Source: Spinactinospora alkalitolerans
GTDB lineage: Bacteria > Actinomycetota > Actinomycetes > Streptosporangiales > Streptosporangiaceae
Reading direction: 5' to 3'
Assembly: GCF_013408795.1 (NCBI RefSeq)
Contig: NZ_JACCCC010000001.1
Coordinates: forward strand, 4,340,001 to 4,404,000
DNA length: 64,000 nt
Within the stretch, counting starts at the first letter, position 1. Every line of letters starts with the position of its first letter. A program made the position numbers and the translations under genes. Below, piece after piece: positions 18,350-27,250 of this stretch. The notes beneath the pieces are model-generated. The model made no database searches and had not been told where the DNA came from. It worked only from the letters and a program-made list of their open reading frames with translations.

Positions 18350-19183
18350 GTGAAGATCCTTATCTCTGCCGACATGGAGGGCGCGACGGGGGTCACCTGG
18401 CCGGCCGACGTCGAGCCGGGGACGGAGCAGTGGCAGCGCTGCCGGGCGATGTTCACCTCCGACGTCAACGGCGCGATCGCCGGGTTCTTCGCGGGCGGCG
18501 CCACGGAGGTGCTGGTCAACGAGGCCCACTCCACCATGCGCAATCTGCTGCTGGAACGGCTGGACGAGCGCGCCACGATGCTGACCGGTCGGCACAAGGA
18601 CCTCTCGATGGTCGAGGGCGTGCAGCGGGGCGACGTCGACGGGGTCGCCTTCCTCGGCTACCACTGCGGGGCGGGGGCCGAGGGGGTGCTCGCCCACACC
18701 TACCTGCCCAACTCCGTCACCGGCGTGTGGCTGGACGGGGAGCCGGCGAGCGAGGGGCGGCTCAACGCCCACGTGACCGCCGAGTACGGCGCTCCGGTCG
18801 TGCTGGTCACCGGCGACGACCGCGCCTGCGCCGACGCCGCGTCCTACGCGCCCCGGGCCCGCACCGTGGCCGTCAAGGACCACGTCTCGCGCTACGCCGC
18901 GGTCTGCCGGCCGCCCGCGCGCACGTTCGCCGACATCAGCGCGGGCGCCGAGGCCGCCATGGCGCTGGCCGGGCGCACCGATCCGGCGCCGCACCGGGAG
19001 CTGACCGTGGAGGTGGAGGTCGACGCCGCCCAACTGGCCGGGGCCGCCGCCATGGTGCCGGGCGTGGTCCAGGTGGGCGAGCGGCGTGTCCGCTACACCT
19101 CGCCCAGCGGTTACGAGATGATCCGGTGCTTCAAGGCCGTCACGACCCTGATCTCGAACGCGGTGGAACGCAACTATGGCTGA
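18350..19183 (+). CDS. M55 family D-aminopeptidase (DppA-like)
   Basis: M55 enzymes release N-terminal D-amino acids such as D-Ala from short peptides. The 277-residue protein begins MKILISADMEGATGVTWP, the family's zinc-binding N-terminus (SxDMEGxxG). Further ligands are in VLVNEAHSTMRN and AFLGYHCGAGAEG. The GTG start at 18350 leaves the protein at the usual length. Its stop overlaps the next start by eight bases. With the downstream S66 enzyme it points to use of cell-wall peptides. Confidence 0.9.
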   Translation: MKILISADMEGATGVTWPADVEPGTEQWQRCRAMFTSDVNGAIAGFFAGGATEVLVNEAHSTMRNLLLERLDERATMLTGRHKDLSMVEGVQRGDVDGVAFLGYHCGAGAEGVLAHTYLPNSVTGVWLDGEPASEGRLNAHVTAEYGAPVVLVTGDDRACADAASYAPRARTVAVKDHVSRYAAVCRPPARTFADISAGAEAAMALAGRTDPAPHRELTVEVEVDAAQLAGAAAMVPGVVQVGERRVRYTSPSGYEMIRCFKAVTTLISNAVERNYG

Positions 19184-20579
19184 ACCCTCGATCGGCGACC
19201 GGACGGAGCGCCGCGCGCACGACCGGGCCGATGACCGCGCGGCCGTCGACGACGAGGTCGTCCGCTTCACCTCCGAGCTGATCCGCATCGACACCACCAA
19301 CCGCGGCGGCGGCGACTGCCGGGAGCGCCCGGCGGCCGAGTACGTCGCCGAGCGGCTGGCCGAGGCCGGCCTGGAGCCGGCCGTGCTGGAGTCGGCCCCC
19401 GGCCGGGCCAACGTGGTCGCCCGCGTGGCCGGCTCCGACCCTTCGGCACCGGCGCTGCTGGTCCACGGCCACCTCGACGTGGTCCCCGCCGACCCCTCGC
19501 AGTGGAGGGTGCACCCGTTCTCCGGCGAGGTGCGCGACGGCATGGTGTGGGGCCGCGGCGCCATCGACATGAAGAACGCCAACGCCATGGTGCTCTCGGT
19601 GGTGCGGGCCTGGGCGCGCGCGGGGCGGCGGCCGCGCCGCGACATCGTCCTGGCGTTCACCGCCGACGAGGAGGACAGTGCGGCCTACGGCGCCGACTGG
19701 CTGGTGCGCGAGCACGCCGGGCTGTTCGACGGCTGCACCGAGGGCATCAGCGAGTCGGGCGCTTACACCTACCACGCCCGCACCACCGGGGGCGATCCGG
19801 TGCGGATCTACCCGGTGGGCGCGGGAGAGCGCGGCACGGCCTGGCTGCGGCTGACCGCGCGCGGCACCGCGGGGCACGGGTCCAAGACCGACCCCGGCGC
19901 CGTCAACGCCGTGAGCGAGCTGGCCGCCGCCGTCACCAGGATCGCCGACCACCGCTGGCCGGTGCGGCTCACCCCGACCACCCGGGCCGCGCTCACCGAG
20001 ATCGGCGCCGCGGTCGGGGTGAAGGTCGACCTGGAGGCCCCCGGCTTCGACCCGCAGTTCGACGTCGACGCGGTGCTGGAGCGGCTGGGCCCGGCGGCGG
20101 CGCTGGTGCGCTCCACGGTCCGCAACAGCACCAACCCCACCGTGCTCGACGCCGGCTACAAGGTGAACGTCATCCCGGAGTCGGCGGGGGCGGGCGTGGA
20201 CGGCCGGATGCTGCCGGGCGCGGAGGAGGAGTTCACCGCCGCGCTGGACGAGCTCACCGGCCCCCGCGTCGACTGGGAGTTCGCGCACCGCTCCGCCCCG
20301 CTGACCGCGCCCGTGGAGACGCCGACGTTCGCCGCCATGCGCGCGGCCCTGCTGGCGCACGACCCCGGGGCGCACGTGGTCCCGGTGTGCCTGTCCGGCG
20401 GCACCGACGCCAAGCAGTTCGCCGAGCTGGGCATCACCGGCTACGGGTTCTCCCCGCTGCGACTGCCGCCCTCGCTGGACTACGGCGCGCTCTTCCACGG
20501 CGTCGACGAGCGCGTGCCCGTCGACGCGCTGCGGTTCGGCACGCGCGTCCTGGACGCGTTCCTCAGCGCGGTCGACTGA
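19176..20579 (+). CDS. M20 family metallopeptidase (ArgE/DapE/carboxypeptidase group)
   Basis: This is a zinc amidohydrolase of 467 residues. The metal sites are visible: LLVHGHLDVVPADP, GRGAIDMKNANAM, FTADEEDSAAYGADWL with the paired Glu, and the late His in GALFHGVDERV. The dimerisation region around residues 210-330 includes GTAGHGSK. M20 members with this layout remove C-terminal or N-acyl amino acids; the exact specificity is not clear. It is the second gene of the peptidase operon. Confidence 0.9.
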   Translation: MAEPSIGDRTERRAHDRADDRAAVDDEVVRFTSELIRIDTTNRGGGDCRERPAAEYVAERLAEAGLEPAVLESAPGRANVVARVAGSDPSAPALLVHGHLDVVPADPSQWRVHPFSGEVRDGMVWGRGAIDMKNANAMVLSVVRAWARAGRRPRRDIVLAFTADEEDSAAYGADWLVREHAGLFDGCTEGISESGAYTYHARTTGGDPVRIYPVGAGERGTAWLRLTARGTAGHGSKTDPGAVNAVSELAAAVTRIADHRWPVRLTPTTRAALTEIGAAVGVKVDLEAPGFDPQFDVDAVLERLGPAAALVRSTVRNSTNPTVLDAGYKVNVIPESAGAGVDGRMLPGAEEEFTAALDELTGPRVDWEFAHRSAPLTAPVETPTFAAMRAALLAHDPGAHVVPVCLSGGTDAKQFAELGITGYGFSPLRLPPSLDYGALFHGVDERVPVDALRFGTRVLDAFLSAVD

Positions 20580-20626
20580 CGACCGACCGCCCCTCGACCG
20601 TTCTCGACACGACAGCGGAAAGGCCG

Positions 20627-22684
20627 ATGGTGACCATGCGCACCCTGCCCTATGGATCGTGGCCCTCGCCGATCGGCGCCGGCGCCGTCGCGCGGCACGA
20701 CGGGGCGCCGAGCTGGCCGGCGTCCATGGGCGAGGAGGTGTGGTGGACCGAGCCCCGGCCGCAGGAGGACGGGCGGGTCACGCTGTGCCGGACCCGGCTG
20801 GACAGCGCGCCCGGCCGGGCCGAGACGGTGCTGCCGGCCCCGTGGAACGTCCGCAGCAGGGTGCACGAGTACGGCGGGCGGCCCTACGTGCTGCTCCCGG
20901 GAGACAACGGGCCGGTGGTCGTCTTCAGCGAGTACGGCGACCAGCGGCTGTACCGCTACGAGCCGGGCCGGGCGCGGCACCCGCACGAACCGGCCCCCGG
21001 CCCGGTGGCGCTGCCCGGTGCGCTGACGCCCGCGCCGGAGCGCCCTTCGGCCGTCCGCTACGTGGAGCCGGTGGCGGCCCCCGGCGGACGCGAGGTGTGG
21101 TGCGTGCGGGAGCTGCACACCGGCCCGGCCCCCACCGACGTCGAGCGTGCGATCGTGGCCGTCCCGCTGGACGGCTCGGCCGCCGAGGACCCCGAGGCGG
21201 TCCGGGTCGTCGTCGCCGACCACCATTTCCTGGCCTGCCCCCGGATCTCCCCCGACGGCGCCCGGCTGGCCTGGATCGGCTGGGACCACCCGGACATGCC
21301 GTGGGACTCCACCCGGCTGCGGGTCTGCGAGCTCGGCGCGGACGGCGGCGCCTCGAGCCCGCGCACCGTCGCCGGCGGCGCCGGCGAGGCCGTGGTGCAG
21401 GCGGAGTGGGCCGACACCGACACCCTGCTCTGCGTCACCGACCCCGGGGGCTGGTGGAACCCGCACCGGATCACCTTCGACGCCGACGGCGGGACCCGGC
21501 GCGCGCCGGTGCGCCTGGTCGAGCGCGAGGAGGAGTTCGGCGGCCCGCTGTGGCAGCTCGGCGCCTCCTGGTTCCTGCCGCTGCGCGACGGCAGGATCGC
21601 CGCCGTGCACGGGCGCGCGGCCAACGCCCTGGGCGTCCTCGACCCGGACTCCGGCGAGATCACCGACGTGGCCACCCCGCACAGCGAGTGGCCGGGGAAG
21701 CTGGCGCTGGGGGGCGCCGCCGGCGATTCGATCATCGGCGTGGCCGCCTCCCCCCACATCGCGGCCGAGGTCGTCGCGGTGCCCGTGGCCGGCGGCGCGT
21801 GGCAGTCGCTGAGCCGTCCGCGCGGCACCGAGGCCGCCGAGGATCCCTACGCCGACCACCTGCCGAATCCCGAGGCCCGGGTCTTCTCCGGAACCGGCGG
21901 CCGCGAGGTGCACGCCAACGTCTACCCCCCGCACCACCCCGATGTGGCGGGACCGGCGGACGAGGCGCCGCCGTACGTGGTGTTCGTGCACGGCGGGCCG
22001 ACCAGCCGCACGCCCATGGTGCACGACCTGGAGATCGCCTACTTCACCAACCGCGGCATCGGGGTGGCCGAGGTCAACTACGGCGGCTCCACCGGGCACG
22101 GCCGCGCCTACCGCGAGCGGCTGCGGGAGAACTGGGGCGTCGTCGACGTCGAGGACTGCGTGGCCGTGGCCCGCGCGCTGGTCTCGGAGGGCCTGGCCGC
22201 CCCGGAGCGGCTGGCGATCCGCGGCGGCAGCGCCGGCGGGTGGACCACGGCGGCCGCCCTGGCCTTCACCGACGTGTTCCGGTGCGGCACGATCCAGTAC
22301 CCGATCCTGGACCTGGTCGGCTGGCGGACCGGTGAGACCCACGACTTCGAGTCCCAGTACCTGGAGAGCCTCGTCGGGCCGTGGCCCGAGGTCCGCGAAC
22401 GCTACGAGACCCGTTCGCCGGTCAACCACGCCGAGGCGATCACGGCGCCGTTCGTGCTGCTCCAGGGACTGGAGGACGAGATCTGCCCGCCGGTGCAGTG
22501 CGAGCGGCTGCTGGAGCGCCTCGGCGGCCGCGGCCCCGCGCACGCCTACCTGACGTTCCCCGGCGAGCAGCACGGCTTCCGGCAGGAGGCCACGATCGTC
22601 GCGGCCCTGCACGCCGAGATGTCGCTGTACGCGCAGGTGTTCGGCTTCGAGACCGACGCGCCGCCGCTGGAGCTGCGGCGGTGA
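20627..22684 (+). CDS. S9 family serine peptidase (prolyl oligopeptidase/acylaminoacyl-peptidase group)
   Basis: This peptidase has 685 residues, with an N-terminal beta-propeller (about 1-390) and a C-terminal alpha/beta-hydrolase domain. The catalytic Ser is in AIRGGSAGGWTTAA, the Asp in LQGLEDEICPPVQ and the His in GEQHGFRQE. It cleaves short peptides, probably inside the cell because no signal peptide is visible. The ATG at 20627 follows GGAAAGG. The following start overlaps its stop by four bases (GTGA). Confidence 0.9.
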   Translation: MVTMRTLPYGSWPSPIGAGAVARHDGAPSWPASMGEEVWWTEPRPQEDGRVTLCRTRLDSAPGRAETVLPAPWNVRSRVHEYGGRPYVLLPGDNGPVVVFSEYGDQRLYRYEPGRARHPHEPAPGPVALPGALTPAPERPSAVRYVEPVAAPGGREVWCVRELHTGPAPTDVERAIVAVPLDGSAAEDPEAVRVVVADHHFLACPRISPDGARLAWIGWDHPDMPWDSTRLRVCELGADGGASSPRTVAGGAGEAVVQAEWADTDTLLCVTDPGGWWNPHRITFDADGGTRRAPVRLVEREEEFGGPLWQLGASWFLPLRDGRIAAVHGRAANALGVLDPDSGEITDVATPHSEWPGKLALGGAAGDSIIGVAASPHIAAEVVAVPVAGGAWQSLSRPRGTEAAEDPYADHLPNPEARVFSGTGGREVHANVYPPHHPDVAGPADEAPPYVVFVHGGPTSRTPMVHDLEIAYFTNRGIGVAEVNYGGSTGHGRAYRERLRENWGVVDVEDCVAVARALVSEGLAAPERLAIRGGSAGGWTTAAALAFTDVFRCGTIQYPILDLVGWRTGETHDFESQYLESLVGPWPEVRERYETRSPVNHAEAITAPFVLLQGLEDEICPPVQCERLLERLGGRGPAHAYLTFPGEQHGFRQEATIVAALHAEMSLYAQVFGFETDAPPLELRR

Positions 22685-23619
22685 GCGCCGCCCGCGCGCC
22701 GCTCCGGCCGCCCCGGCTGCGGCCCGGCGACCGGGTCTCGGTGGTCGCGCCGTGCGGCCCGGTCCCGGCCGGCCTGCTGGACGCGGCGTGCGACATCGTG
22801 CGCGGCTGGGGCCTGGAACCGGTGCTCGCCCCGCACGTGCTGGACCGCCACCCCACGCTGCCCCACCTCGCAGGCCTCGACGCCGAGCGCGCCCGCGACC
22901 TGCAGGAGGCGTGGCTGGACCCCGGCACCTCCGCGGTACTGTGCGCGCGGGGCGGCGACGGCGCGCACCGCACGGTGGACCTGCTGGACTTCGCCGCGAT
23001 GCGCCAGGCGCCGCCGAAGGCGTTCGTGGGCTACAGCGACGTCACCGCGCTGCACGAGGCCTTCGCCGAGGAGCTCGGCCTGGCGACGCTGCACGGCCCG
23101 GTCCTGGCCACCGAGGAGTTCACCGGCGACGCCCGCACGGCCGAGGAGTTGCGCGCGACCCTGTTCGAGCCGGAGTCGCGGCTGAAGCTGACGTCGCCGA
23201 CGGCCCGGACCCTGGTCCCCGGCACGGCGCGCGGCGTCACCGTCGGCGGCAACCTGAGCCTGCTCAACGACGGCCTGGCGACGCCGCACAGCCGGCCCTC
23301 GGCGGCGGGGGCCGTCCTGCTGCTGGAGGACGTCGCGGAGGACGTCTCCCGGATCGACCGGATGCTGACCCAGCTGCTGCGCACCGGCTGGATGGCCGGG
23401 GTCGCGGGGATCGCCCTGGGCTCCTGGCGGCGCTGCACGCCGGACCCGGAGGTCATCCGCGAACTCGTGCTGGACCGGCTCGCGCCCTTGGGCGTGCCCG
23501 TCGTCTGGGAGTTCGGGTTCGGCCACTGCCCCAGCCAGCTCACCGTGCCGCTGGGGGCCATGGCGACGCTGGACGCCGACGCCGCGACCCTCACTCTGGA
23601 CGAGCCCGCCCTGCGCTGA
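22681..23619 (+). CDS. S66 family LD-carboxypeptidase
   Basis: LD-carboxypeptidases remove the terminal D-Ala from murein tetrapeptides during cell-wall recycling. The protein has 312 residues. The family pattern is present: VSVVAPCGPVPAG at the N-terminus, LCARGGDGAHRTVDLLDF, the nucleophile Ser in FVGYSDVTALHEAF, GGNLSLLNDGL, the catalytic Glu in LLLEDVAEDVSRIDRML and the His in FGFGHCPSQLTVPLG. The GTG start overlaps the previous stop. It has no signal peptide, so it acts in the cytoplasm. Confidence 0.92.
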   Translation: MSAARAPLRPPRLRPGDRVSVVAPCGPVPAGLLDAACDIVRGWGLEPVLAPHVLDRHPTLPHLAGLDAERARDLQEAWLDPGTSAVLCARGGDGAHRTVDLLDFAAMRQAPPKAFVGYSDVTALHEAFAEELGLATLHGPVLATEEFTGDARTAEELRATLFEPESRLKLTSPTARTLVPGTARGVTVGGNLSLLNDGLATPHSRPSAAGAVLLLEDVAEDVSRIDRMLTQLLRTGWMAGVAGIALGSWRRCTPDPEVIRELVLDRLAPLGVPVVWEFGFGHCPSQLTVPLGAMATLDADAATLTLDEPALR

Positions 23620-23692
23620 GCGCCCGCACCGGCCGATCGTCGGTCCGGTCCCGCACCATCCCCGACTTTCGGTCTAACCGAACTCCAACCCG

Positions 23693-23729
23693 GAGTATGA
23701 CGCGCATTCGGACTCCGCCGCGCATACTC
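23693..23729 (+). promoter_or_regulatory. Inverted repeat upstream of the PG-binding-like gene
   Basis: GAGTATG (23693-23699) pairs with CATACTC (23723-23729), and the adjoining CGCG tracts extend the pairing imperfectly. It lies about 65 bases before the ATG at 23794. It could be an operator or the terminator of the peptidase operon. Confidence 0.35.
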
Positions 23730-23793
23730 GAAAGGACGAAGGACGCGAAGGGACGCGGAAGGCCGAACGGGTCCGGGGAAAGGGTGAGGCACG

Positions 23794-24174
23794 ATGGCGA
23801 CGATTCCGGTGACCCACCACGAGAGGGCGTGGCGCTCCGGGCGCGACGCGCACGGCGCCCGTCAGGAGGGTCGGAGGGCTCGGGGGTTCGGGGGCGGACT
23901 GCGCGGCGCCGCGCGCCTGGCCGGTGCCGTGCTGGCCGGCCTCTTCGCCGCCGACCGGGTGCTGCCCGAGGCCGACCCGGGCGAGGTCCGCGCCCTGCTG
24001 ATCGAACTGGGCCGCCTGGACGCCGCGGCGCTGCCCGGCGAGCGGGTAGCCGCCCTGCGGTCCTTCCAGCTCTGTGCCGGACTGCCGCCCGACGGCACGG
24101 CCGACGGCCGCACCGTGTCGAGGCTGATGCGCGCCGTCCGCGAACACCGCGAACTGCGGGCGATGGGGTTGTGA
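23794..24174 (+). CDS. Small protein with a C-terminal peptidoglycan-binding-like motif
   Basis: This encodes 126 residues. The N-terminal half is basic and Gly/Ala-rich. The C-terminal half contains ALRSFQLCAGLPPDGTADGR followed by TVSRLMRAV, which matches the PG_binding_1 repeat pattern (xxFQxxxGLxxDGxxGxxT). No clear signal peptide is visible, although a hydrophobic stretch, AARLAGAVLAGLFAADRVL, lies near residue 40. It follows the peptidase operon, which fits a cell-wall theme. Confidence 0.7.
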   Translation: MATIPVTHHERAWRSGRDAHGARQEGRRARGFGGGLRGAARLAGAVLAGLFAADRVLPEADPGEVRALLIELGRLDAAALPGERVAALRSFQLCAGLPPDGTADGRTVSRLMRAVREHRELRAMGL

Positions 24175-24183
24175 GTCCCGCTC

Positions 24184-24214
24184 ACCGGCCGAACCTGGCG
24201 GGGTGACGGCCGGT
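24184..24214 (+). terminator. Short hairpin after the PG-binding-like gene
   Basis: ACCGGCCG (24184-24191) pairs with CGGCCGGT (24207-24214) across 15 bases, nine bases after the stop codon at 24174. It has no U tract. Confidence 0.5.
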
Positions 24215-24303
24215 CGTCCGGTGATACGGCTTTGACGACGAGGCGGACTTCTGGTTCTCTTCCCTCCCTTTACCAGCCGCCGCTTCGCGGAGCGGCCGGA
24301 AGT

Positions 24304-24342
24304 GAGCCCGGGAGACTCCCGCCGGAGACGGGCCCCGGGCTC
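24304..24342. terminator. Hairpin downstream of vapC
   Basis: GAGCCCGGG (24304-24312) pairs with CCCGGGCTC (24334-24342); the loop contains a second small stem, CTCC/GGAG. It lies 16 bases beyond the vapC stop on the minus strand and is the likely terminator of vapBC. Confidence 0.6.
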
Positions 24343-24358
24343 GCGGCCTCAAAGCCGA

Positions 24359-24760
24359 CTATTCGTTCGGCAGCACACGAATTTCGCATTTCAGGCCAGG
24401 CGCACGAGCGATCTTGCGATCCGTTGTCACAAGAGGGCAGCCATGACTCTCCGCCGTCGCGACGTAGGCGGCGTCGTACCCTGAAATGTTCCCACGGAGC
24501 TCCCACATTCGCTGCAGAAGCGAGCGCGCCTGGACGATGTGGATCGGCATGTCCTCGAGGATGTCGAGCGCGGTGAGAGCCCGCGCCTCTTCGACCTTGC
24601 CTCCCAGACAGAGCCCTCTGATGACCGAGAAGGCCTCGGTGACGGCATGTTCCGGCGCTGCCCACGCGGACGCCTTGTGCAATTCGGCGCGCGCCCGCTT
24701 GCCAGCCTCGCCCTGGTGGATCAAGGAGTTGGCCAGGACACTCGCGTCCACAATGATCAT
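24359..24760 (-). CDS. vapC: PIN-domain toxin, VapC family
   Basis: VapC toxins are Mg-dependent RNases that cut tRNA or rRNA when free of antitoxin. The 133-residue protein starts MIIVDASVLANSLIH and has the four acidic PIN residues: Asp in IVDASV, Glu in HAVTEAFSV, Asp in ISGYDAAYVATAE and Asp in LVTTDRKIA. Its ATG at 24760 overlaps the antitoxin stop by one base (TGATG), so translation is coupled. The local base composition is visibly less GC-rich than that of neighbouring genes, suggesting horizontal gain. Confidence 0.9.
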   Translation of the reverse strand: MIIVDASVLANSLIHQGEAGKRARAELHKASAWAAPEHAVTEAFSVIRGLCLGGKVEEARALTALDILEDMPIHIVQARSLLQRMWELRGNISGYDAAYVATAESHGCPLVTTDRKIARAPGLKCEIRVLPNE

Positions 24761-25047
24761 CAAGTTTCTTCCGGTTCTTCTCCCGGCTCCCAACGTCCGA
24801 GGAGCTGTGCATCGCGTTCGGCGCGAGCTGCGCGCAGGGCTTCCGCCACGGCGTTCGGGTCGTCATCGCCCACCCCGCCGCCCATGTCCTCGAGAAGGCG
24901 AAGCCGCTGCTTCGCGCGCACCATCCTCGCCCTCTCGCCGACCAGATCGAGCAGGTAGGACTGGAGCGATTGCCCTTTCAAACGGGCATCGCATGCCAAG
25001 GCATCACGCAGCTCTTCGGGTACGTCCCTGATCTGCAAAGCAACCAT
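24760..25047 (-). CDS. vapB: VapB/FitA-type antitoxin
   Basis: This 95-residue antitoxin has an N-terminal ribbon-helix-helix: MVALQIRDVPEELRDAL, then LKGQSLQSYLLDLV, a pattern typical of antitoxins paired with PIN toxins. The acidic C-terminus (GRWEPGEEPEET) would wrap the toxin. Palindromic ATGCAT sequences overlap and precede the start codon at 25047, consistent with autorepression by the VapBC complex. It is transcribed with vapC. Confidence 0.88.
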   Translation of the reverse strand: MVALQIRDVPEELRDALACDARLKGQSLQSYLLDLVGERARMVRAKQRLRLLEDMGGGVGDDDPNAVAEALRAARAERDAQLLGRWEPGEEPEET

Positions 25048-25066
25048 GCATGCATTCTACATGCAG
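25046..25066 (-). promoter_or_regulatory. Candidate VapBC operator
   Basis: The 10-bp palindrome ATGCATGCAT (25046-25055) covers the vapB start codon, and a further ATGCA lies at 25061-25065. Symmetric sites at the start of a toxin-antitoxin operon are the usual targets of autorepression. Confidence 0.45.
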
Positions 25067-25144
25067 AACTCGGCCAAACACGGAGCTTTTCCTTCGTTAC
25101 GAAGAGCTGCCCTAGCCGCTCATTCGAGCACGAAAGGACGAAAT

Positions 25145-26173
25145 TCACTTCCGACCGGTTTCGTTCGGTGCGTAATGGCAGGCCACCTGGGACTCCGGGG
25201 CGCTGGTCAGGATCGCCGGGTCCTCGGTGCGGCAGCGGTGGGCCACGTCCGCGCGGTCGGCCTCGCCCGAGGCGAGCACCTGGCAGCGGGCGTGGAAGCG
25301 GCAGCCGCCGGGGATGCGGGTGGGGTCCGGCGGCTCGCCGGACAGCACCACCGCCTCCGCGTCGCCGGCCTCCGGCAGCACCGACAGCAGCGCCTGAGTG
25401 TAGGGGTGGCGGGGCGCGGTGAGGACCTCCTCGACCGTTCCCACCTCGACGATGCGGCCCAGGTACATCACGGCCACCCGGTCGGCGATGTTCCAGGCCA
25501 GGCCGAGGTCGTGCGTCACCACCAGCGCCGAGAGGCCCAGGTCGTCACGCAGCCGCAGCAGCAGCTCCAGGATCTCGCCGCGCACCGAGGCGTCCAGCGA
25601 GGCCACCGGCTCGTCGGCCACGATCACCTCGGGCTCCAGCACCAGCGCCCCGGCGATGACCACGCGCTGGCGCTGCCCGCCGGACAGCTCGTGCGGGTAG
25701 CGCAGGAAGAACCGTTCGGGCGGGCGCAGCCCTGCGAGCGACAGCGCCGCGGCGACCCGGTCGGACTCGTCGGCGGCGCCGCCGTGGATCCGCAGCCCTT
25801 CGGCGACGGCGTCGTAGACGGTGTGGCGCGGGTTGAGCGAGCCGCTGGGGTCCTGCAGCACCAGCTGCACCCTGCGGCGGTAGGCCTTGAGCGCCTTCGC
25901 CTGGTAGTTCAGCGGCGCACCCTCGAAGGCCACCCGGCCGGCCGCGGGCCGCTCCAGGCCGAGCAGGGCGCGGGCGAGCGTGGTCTTACCGCAGCCCGAC
26001 TCGCCCACCAGGGCGACGATCTCGCCGGAGCGCACGTCGAGGTCGACCCCGTCGACCGCGCGGGCCGTGCCGCGACCGCCCCGGCCGGAGAACTCCACCC
26101 GCAGGCCGGACGCGCTCAGCGCCGGAGGCACGGCGGTGCGCACGTCGTCGGGCAGTTCGGTGTCGGTGCTCAC
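25145..26173 (-). CDS. Oligopeptide ABC transporter ATP-binding protein (OppF-like)
   Basis: This is an ATPase subunit of a peptide/nickel-type importer, 342 residues. Walker A is ALVGESGCGKTTLARALL, the signature is [18 protein letters not shown] and Walker B is PEVIVADEPVASLD. The C-terminal oligopeptide extension has the Cys-containing GGCRFHARCQ. The GTG start at 26173 gives a four-base overlap with the upstream ATPase stop. It is the last gene of a five-gene minus-strand operon. Confidence 0.93.
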   Translation of the reverse strand: MSTDTELPDDVRTAVPPALSASGLRVEFSGRGGRGTARAVDGVDLDVRSGEIVALVGESGCGKTTLARALLGLERPAAGRVAFEGAPLNYQAKALKAYRRRVQLVLQDPSGSLNPRHTVYDAVAEGLRIHGGAADESDRVAAALSLAGLRPPERFFLRYPHELSGGQRQRVVIAGALVLEPEVIVADEPVASLDASVRGEILELLLRLRDDLGLSALVVTHDLGLAWNIADRVAVMYLGRIVEVGTVEEVLTAPRHPYTQALLSVLPEAGDAEAVVLSGEPPDPTRIPGGCRFHARCQVLASGEADRADVAHRCRTEDPAILTSAPESQVACHYAPNETGRK

Positions 26174-27219
26174 CGCGCCTCCTCCTGGTAGTCGGCGTCG
26201 ACGGCGGCGCGGCCGTCCGGGGCCTCCGCGGTCAGGACGCCGTCGCCGTCGAGCACCTTCACGCACGCCGCGGCGCGCTCGGGGCCGGCCGGCCACAGGA
26301 CCGGGTCGATCTCGGCGCAGCGCTCCTCGGCGACGGCGCAGCGCGGCCGGAACGCGCACCCGGTCGGCAGGGCCGCCGGGTCGGGCGGGTCGCCGGCCAG
26401 GCCGCGCGGGCTGCGCCGGGAGGCGGGGTCTCCGATCCGGGGGAAGGCCGCGCTCAACGCGGCGCCGTAGGGGTGGCGGGCCGCCTCGAAGACGGTGCGG
26501 GCCGGGCCCTCCTCGACCACGCGGCCCGCGTACATCACGGCGAGCCGGTCGCAGGTGTCGGCCAGCACCGACAGGTCGTGGCTGATCATCATCATGCTGA
26601 TCCCGTGCTCGCCCACCAGCCGGTCGATCAGCCTCAGGATCTGCGCCTGGATCATCACGTCCAGCGCCGTCGTAGGCTCGTCGGCGATGATCAGCCGCGG
26701 GTCGCACGCCAGCGCCATCGCGATCATGACGCGCTGGCGCTGCCCGCCGGACAGCTCGTGCGGGTAGGCGCCGGCACGCTGCCCCGGCAGGCCCACCTGC
26801 TCCAGCAGGGCGCCGACGCGGCGCGCCGCCTCAGCGGGGGTCGCGCCGCCGTGCAGCAGGATCGGCTCGGCGATCTGGTCGCCGACGCGGTGCACGGCGT
26901 TGAGCGAGTGCATGGCGCCCTGGAACACGATCGAGGCCCCGGCCCAGCGCACCGCCCGCAGCCGCCCCCACTTCATGGTGAGCACGTCCTCGCCGTCCAG
27001 CAGGACGCTGCCGCTCAGCCGGGCCGACTTCGGCAGCAGCCGCAGCAGCGCCAGCGCCACCGTCGACTTGCCGCAGCCCGACTCCCCCGCCACGCCCAGC
27101 TTGCTGCCGGGCGCGACGGCCAGGTCGACCCCGCGCACGGCCGGGATCTCGCCCCCGGCCGTCCGGTAGGTCACGGCCAGGTCCCTGACCTCCAGGTAGT
27201 TGTCCGGTGAACGACTCAT
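26170..27219 (-). CDS. Oligopeptide ABC transporter ATP-binding protein (OppD-like)
   Basis: This is the second ATPase of the importer, 349 residues. Walker A is [18 protein letters not shown], the signature is [19 protein letters not shown] and Walker B is [13 protein letters not shown]. The C-terminal region has [15 protein letters not shown], normal for OppD/OppF. I use the ATG at 27219 because GAGGG sits eight bases before it; an in-frame ATG at 27225 is too close to that site. Confidence 0.93.
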   Translation of the reverse strand: MSRSPDNYLEVRDLAVTYRTAGGEIPAVRGVDLAVAPGSKLGVAGESGCGKSTVALALLRLLPKSARLSGSVLLDGEDVLTMKWGRLRAVRWAGASIVFQGAMHSLNAVHRVGDQIAEPILLHGGATPAEAARRVGALLEQVGLPGQRAGAYPHELSGGQRQRVMIAMALACDPRLIIADEPTTALDVMIQAQILRLIDRLVGEHGISMMMISHDLSVLADTCDRLAVMYAGRVVEEGPARTVFEAARHPYGAALSAAFPRIGDPASRRSPRGLAGDPPDPAALPTGCAFRPRCAVAEERCAEIDPVLWPAGPERAAACVKVLDGDGVLTAEAPDGRAAVDADYQEEAR

Positions 27220-27250
27220 CGCCATCCCTCAGCCGATGCATCCAGCCGGT

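Noticed and set aside
25145-26707. 520-codon version of the OppF gene
   Set aside because: The extra N-terminal 178 residues are out-of-frame OppD sequence; the GTG at 26173 gives the normal family length.
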